From contig CALFSV010000178.1 of NCBI GenBank assembly GCA_937916485.1, positions 1 to 35,458 on the forward strand: DNA of 35,458 bases. The letters run 5' to 3'. Under the pieces are notes generated by a model. The model made no database searches and was not told the DNA's origin. It saw nothing but the letters and a program-made list of their open reading frames with translations. Positions 33,601-35,458 of this stretch are shown piece by piece. The position numbers and the translations under genes were made by a program. Source of the stretch: an uncultured Paracoccaceae bacterium. GTDB lineage: Bacteria; Pseudomonadota; Alphaproteobacteria; Rhodobacterales; Rhodobacteraceae. Positions within the stretch are counted from its first letter, which is position 1; every line of letters starts with the position of its first letter.

Positions 33601-34488
33601 ATGGCGGTAGATGGGGAAATGACACCAAGGGTGGCCTTTTTCGGCTTTGGCGAAGCGGCCAATGCGTTCCTGTCAGGCTGGGCGCTGGGCGATCCGACAC
33701 GGATCACGGCCTATGACATCAAGGTCGATGACCCTGAAACAGCGCCCGCGATGCGGTCGCGTTTTGCGCATGCCGGCGTGACGGGTGTGTCAACGCCGCA
33801 CGCGGCTTTGGTTGATGCCCAATACATCTTTTCCGTGGTGACCGCCGATCAAGCGCTGGCGGTGGCGCAATCCGCGTCTGGCGGGCTGATGCCGGGGGCG
33901 TTGTGGTTCGATTGCAATTCCTGCGCCCCCGAGACCAAGCGCCGTGCCGCCGAGGTGATCGAAGCCGCGGGCGGGCGCTATGTCGACGTGGCCGTCATGT
34001 CGCCCGTCCATCCCAAGCGTCACCTTGTGCCCTTGAAGATTGCGGGCCCCCATGCCGAGGACGGAGCCGCTGCCCTGCGCAAGTTCGACATGAGGCCCGA
34101 GGTTGTGGGGGAAAAGGTCGGACAGGCCTCCTCGATCAAGATGATCCGATCCGTCATGATCAAAGGCCTTGAGGCTCTGACGGCCGAATGCTTTCTCGCT
34201 GCCCGTCGGGCAGGTGTCGAAGAAGAGGTGCTCGCCTCACTCGAGGCCTCGGACCCCGATATCGCCTGGCGCAAGCGGGGCAGCTACAACCTGGAACGCA
34301 TGATGGCCCATGGCACCAGACGAGCCGCCGAAATGCGCGAGGTCGCTGTGACGCTGGCCGACCTGGGCCTTCCCAATCATATGAGCGCAGCAAGCGCAGA
34401 GTGGCAGGATCAGGTTGCCAACACCGGTGTCGCGGCGGGCCAAGACGACCTGTTCGACCGGCTGGATCGGTTGCTGTCCCGGCTTTAG
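33601..34488 (+). CDS. NAD(P)-dependent oxidoreductase, 6PGDH/DUF1932-type
   Basis: This 295-residue protein has an N-terminal Rossmann domain (VAFFGFGEAANAFLSGW, with the Gly-x-Gly-x-x-Ala variant, then TAYDIKVDDP after strand 2) and a segment LWFDCNSCAPETKR followed by VDVAVMSPVHPKR. An all-helical C-terminal domain resembling DUF1932 follows, with SSIKMIRSVMIKGLEALTAECFLAARRAG carrying the catalytic Lys of the beta-hydroxyacid dehydrogenase group. It probably oxidises a beta-hydroxyacid in the cytosol; the substrate is unknown. The ATG at 33601 has GAGGA about 9 bases upstream. The next gene, encoding a solute-binding-fold protein, follows after 125 bases on the same strand and may be co-transcribed. 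Confidence 0.87.
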   Translation: MAVDGEMTPRVAFFGFGEAANAFLSGWALGDPTRITAYDIKVDDPETAPAMRSRFAHAGVTGVSTPHAALVDAQYIFSVVTADQALAVAQSASGGLMPGALWFDCNSCAPETKRRAAEVIEAAGGRYVDVAVMSPVHPKRHLVPLKIAGPHAEDGAAALRKFDMRPEVVGEKVGQASSIKMIRSVMIKGLEALTAECFLAARRAGVEEEVLASLEASDPDIAWRKRGSYNLERMMAHGTRRAAEMREVAVTLADLGLPNHMSAASAEWQDQVANTGVAAGQDDLFDRLDRLLSRL

Positions 34489-34613
34489 GACAACGGTCCA
34501 CCTTGCCGGTCCGCGACGGCAGGGCAAAGAGGCTTGTGCCGCGCAAATTGCAGGTTGCAACCAACCGCCCTGCGGGCTCCAATATCAAATGATGATCCTG
34601 AGGAGTGACTGAA

Positions 34614-35291
34614 TTGACAAATCCCCTCGGGGCCTTGGCGCCAACTGGCGTCCTGCGGGTGGCCATCAACACCGGCAACAGCGCTCTCGTCCAGATGGTC
34701 GACGGCGTGCCGCAAGGCATTTGCCCGGCACTGGCCCGACGGCTCGCACAAAAGATCGGCGCCCGGATGGAACCGGTCATTTATGACGGCGCAGGCAAGG
34801 TCTTTGCCGACGCGGCTGGCGATGTCTGGGACCTTGCCTTTCTGGCCATCGACGCAACGCGGGCCAAGGCGATCAGCTTTACCCGGCCCTACCATGTGAT
34901 CGAGGCGACCTATGCCGTGCGCAAGGGTGGCCCTGTTCAATCGGTCGAGGATGCGGATCGGGAGGGTAGGACGGTTCTGACCTCCATCGGCTCTGCCTAT
35001 GACATGTATCTGGCGGCAAACCTCAAGCACGCGGTTCACGACCGGACCGGGACCCCGACCGAAAGCTTTGCGGCATTCCGCGACGGGCGCGGCGATGCGG
35101 TCGCTGGCGTTCGCGCCTCTCTCGACCGGTTTTTTGGGGACGATCCCGATGTCGAAATCCTGCCCGGCGTGGTGACCAAGGTTGAGCAGGCGATGGTTCT
35201 GCCCGGCGCAAACAACCCGATGATCGCGGCGCTCGACGCCTTTATGGCAAAGGCCATCGCTGACGGTTTTGTCGCGGCAAAGCTGGCCTAG
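34614..35291 (+). CDS. Family-3 solute-binding-fold protein without a signal peptide
   Basis: This 225-residue protein has the fold of amino-acid-type periplasmic binding proteins (SBP family 3): GVLRVAINTGNSALVQ, GICPALARRLAQKIGARMEPV, WDLAFLAIDATRAKAISFTRPYHVIEATYAVRKG, then DVEILPGVV. The usual signal peptide is missing; the sequence begins MTNPLGALAPTG. The start is chosen as TTG at 34614 because AGGAG (34601-34605) lies eight bases upstream; a GTG at 34605 overlaps that ribosome site. Without a signal it would stay in the cytosol and may be a ligand sensor or a cyclohexadienyl-dehydratase-like enzyme. Its stop overlaps the stop of the converging TauE/SafE gene by three bases. Confidence 0.82.
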   Translation: MTNPLGALAPTGVLRVAINTGNSALVQMVDGVPQGICPALARRLAQKIGARMEPVIYDGAGKVFADAAGDVWDLAFLAIDATRAKAISFTRPYHVIEATYAVRKGGPVQSVEDADREGRTVLTSIGSAYDMYLAANLKHAVHDRTGTPTESFAAFRDGRGDAVAGVRASLDRFFGDDPDVEILPGVVTKVEQAMVLPGANNPMIAALDAFMAKAIADGFVAAKLA

Positions 35292-35458
35292 AACGCTTCG
35301 CCCAGCCCGGCCCAGATCAGCCGGGCGGCGATCAGCAACAGGACAATGTCCAAAGCGCGGTGGAACCTCGCGTCCGTCATCCGTGTCAGGACCAGCCGCC
35401 CGGCAAAGGTCCCCGCAAGGCCGCACAGGATCATGGCCGCGATGAACGGGAACCACTC
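35288..35458 (-). CDS. TauE/SafE-family permease, C-terminal part (runs off the right edge)
   Basis: On the minus strand the frame from the edge to the TAG at 35288-35290 encodes 56 residues. It reads EWFPFIAAMILCGLAGTFAG, then RLVLTRMTDARFHRALD, then a last hydrophobic segment IVLLLIAARLIWAGLGEAF. The two hydrophobic segments and the loop FHRALDIVLLLIAARLIW are typical of the C-terminus of TauE/SafE sulfite or sulfonate exporters. The start lies outside the window. The gene converges on the solute-binding-fold gene. An exporter of this family would fit the nearby sulfur genes. Confidence 0.8.
   Translation of the reverse strand, partial: EWFPFIAAMILCGLAGTFAGRLVLTRMTDARFHRALDIVLLLIAARLIWAGLGEAF

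Noticed and set aside
34485..35456. Open frame of 323 codons on the minus strand
   Set aside because: It is antisense to the binding-fold gene, and the real minus-strand gene at the edge (TauE/SafE) uses a different frame.

Overview
The window looks like a chromosomal segment of a marine alphaproteobacterium of the Rhodobacteraceae (Roseobacter group). That placement is an inference from four things: high GC with G/C-rich third positions, many ATGA-type gene overlaps, a DMSP-demethylase-like GcvT protein beside an acyl-CoA ligase and a crotonase, and a persulfide-dioxygenase/DUF2892 pair. I saw no rRNA, tRNA, CRISPR array, transposase or phage module.

Left edge (1-1203): one reading frame open at the left end and one small unknown gene (578-1066), with a hairpin in the leader and a strong terminator after it. 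1312-6045 (minus): a compact operon of a DmdA-like THF-dependent demethylase, an OsmC-like thiol peroxidase, an ECHDC3-like crotonase lacking both catalytic glutamates and a DmdB-like acyl-CoA ligase, preceded by an Lrp/AsnC regulator. It resembles a variant of DMSP or methylated-compound catabolism.

6243-19858 is the most interesting part. A nine-gene minus-strand operon encodes an ABC ATPase, an HpsN/HisD-type dehydrogenase, two double-SnoaL/NTF2 proteins, an SDR, a LacI regulator, a bicupin, a short MetE-core protein and an alpha/beta hydrolase. It diverges from a plus-strand operon encoding the rest of the same importer (binding protein and two permeases) plus a third double-SnoaL protein. 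Two inverted LacI-type operators lie between them, 120 bp apart centre to centre. I infer a dedicated uptake-and-degradation system for a polyol- or sugar-like, possibly methylated or sulfur-containing compound, and I do not recognise it as a described pathway.

19863-24973 carries a second CUT1-type importer with the same split design: IclR regulator and ATPase on minus, binding protein and two permeases on plus, with a striking nested palindromic operator region (21824-21870) between them. In both importers a strong hairpin separates the binding-protein gene from the first permease gene. A bidirectional terminator (24978-25007) then separates this block from an omega-amino acid:pyruvate aminotransferase (25033-26343, minus).

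26618-29708 (plus) is an arsenate operon: an ArsR-ArsC fusion, GAPDH and ArsJ, the known route that exports arsenate as 1-arseno-3-phosphoglycerate. ArsJ converges on and overlaps a molybdopterin oxidoreductase (29671-31776, minus). 32045-33289 encodes a DUF2892 membrane protein and a persulfide-dioxygenase-like metallo-hydrolase with a terminator. 33601-35291 encodes a 6PGDH/DUF1932-type dehydrogenase and a solute-binding-fold protein without a signal peptide. The right edge holds the C-terminus of a TauE/SafE permease on minus.
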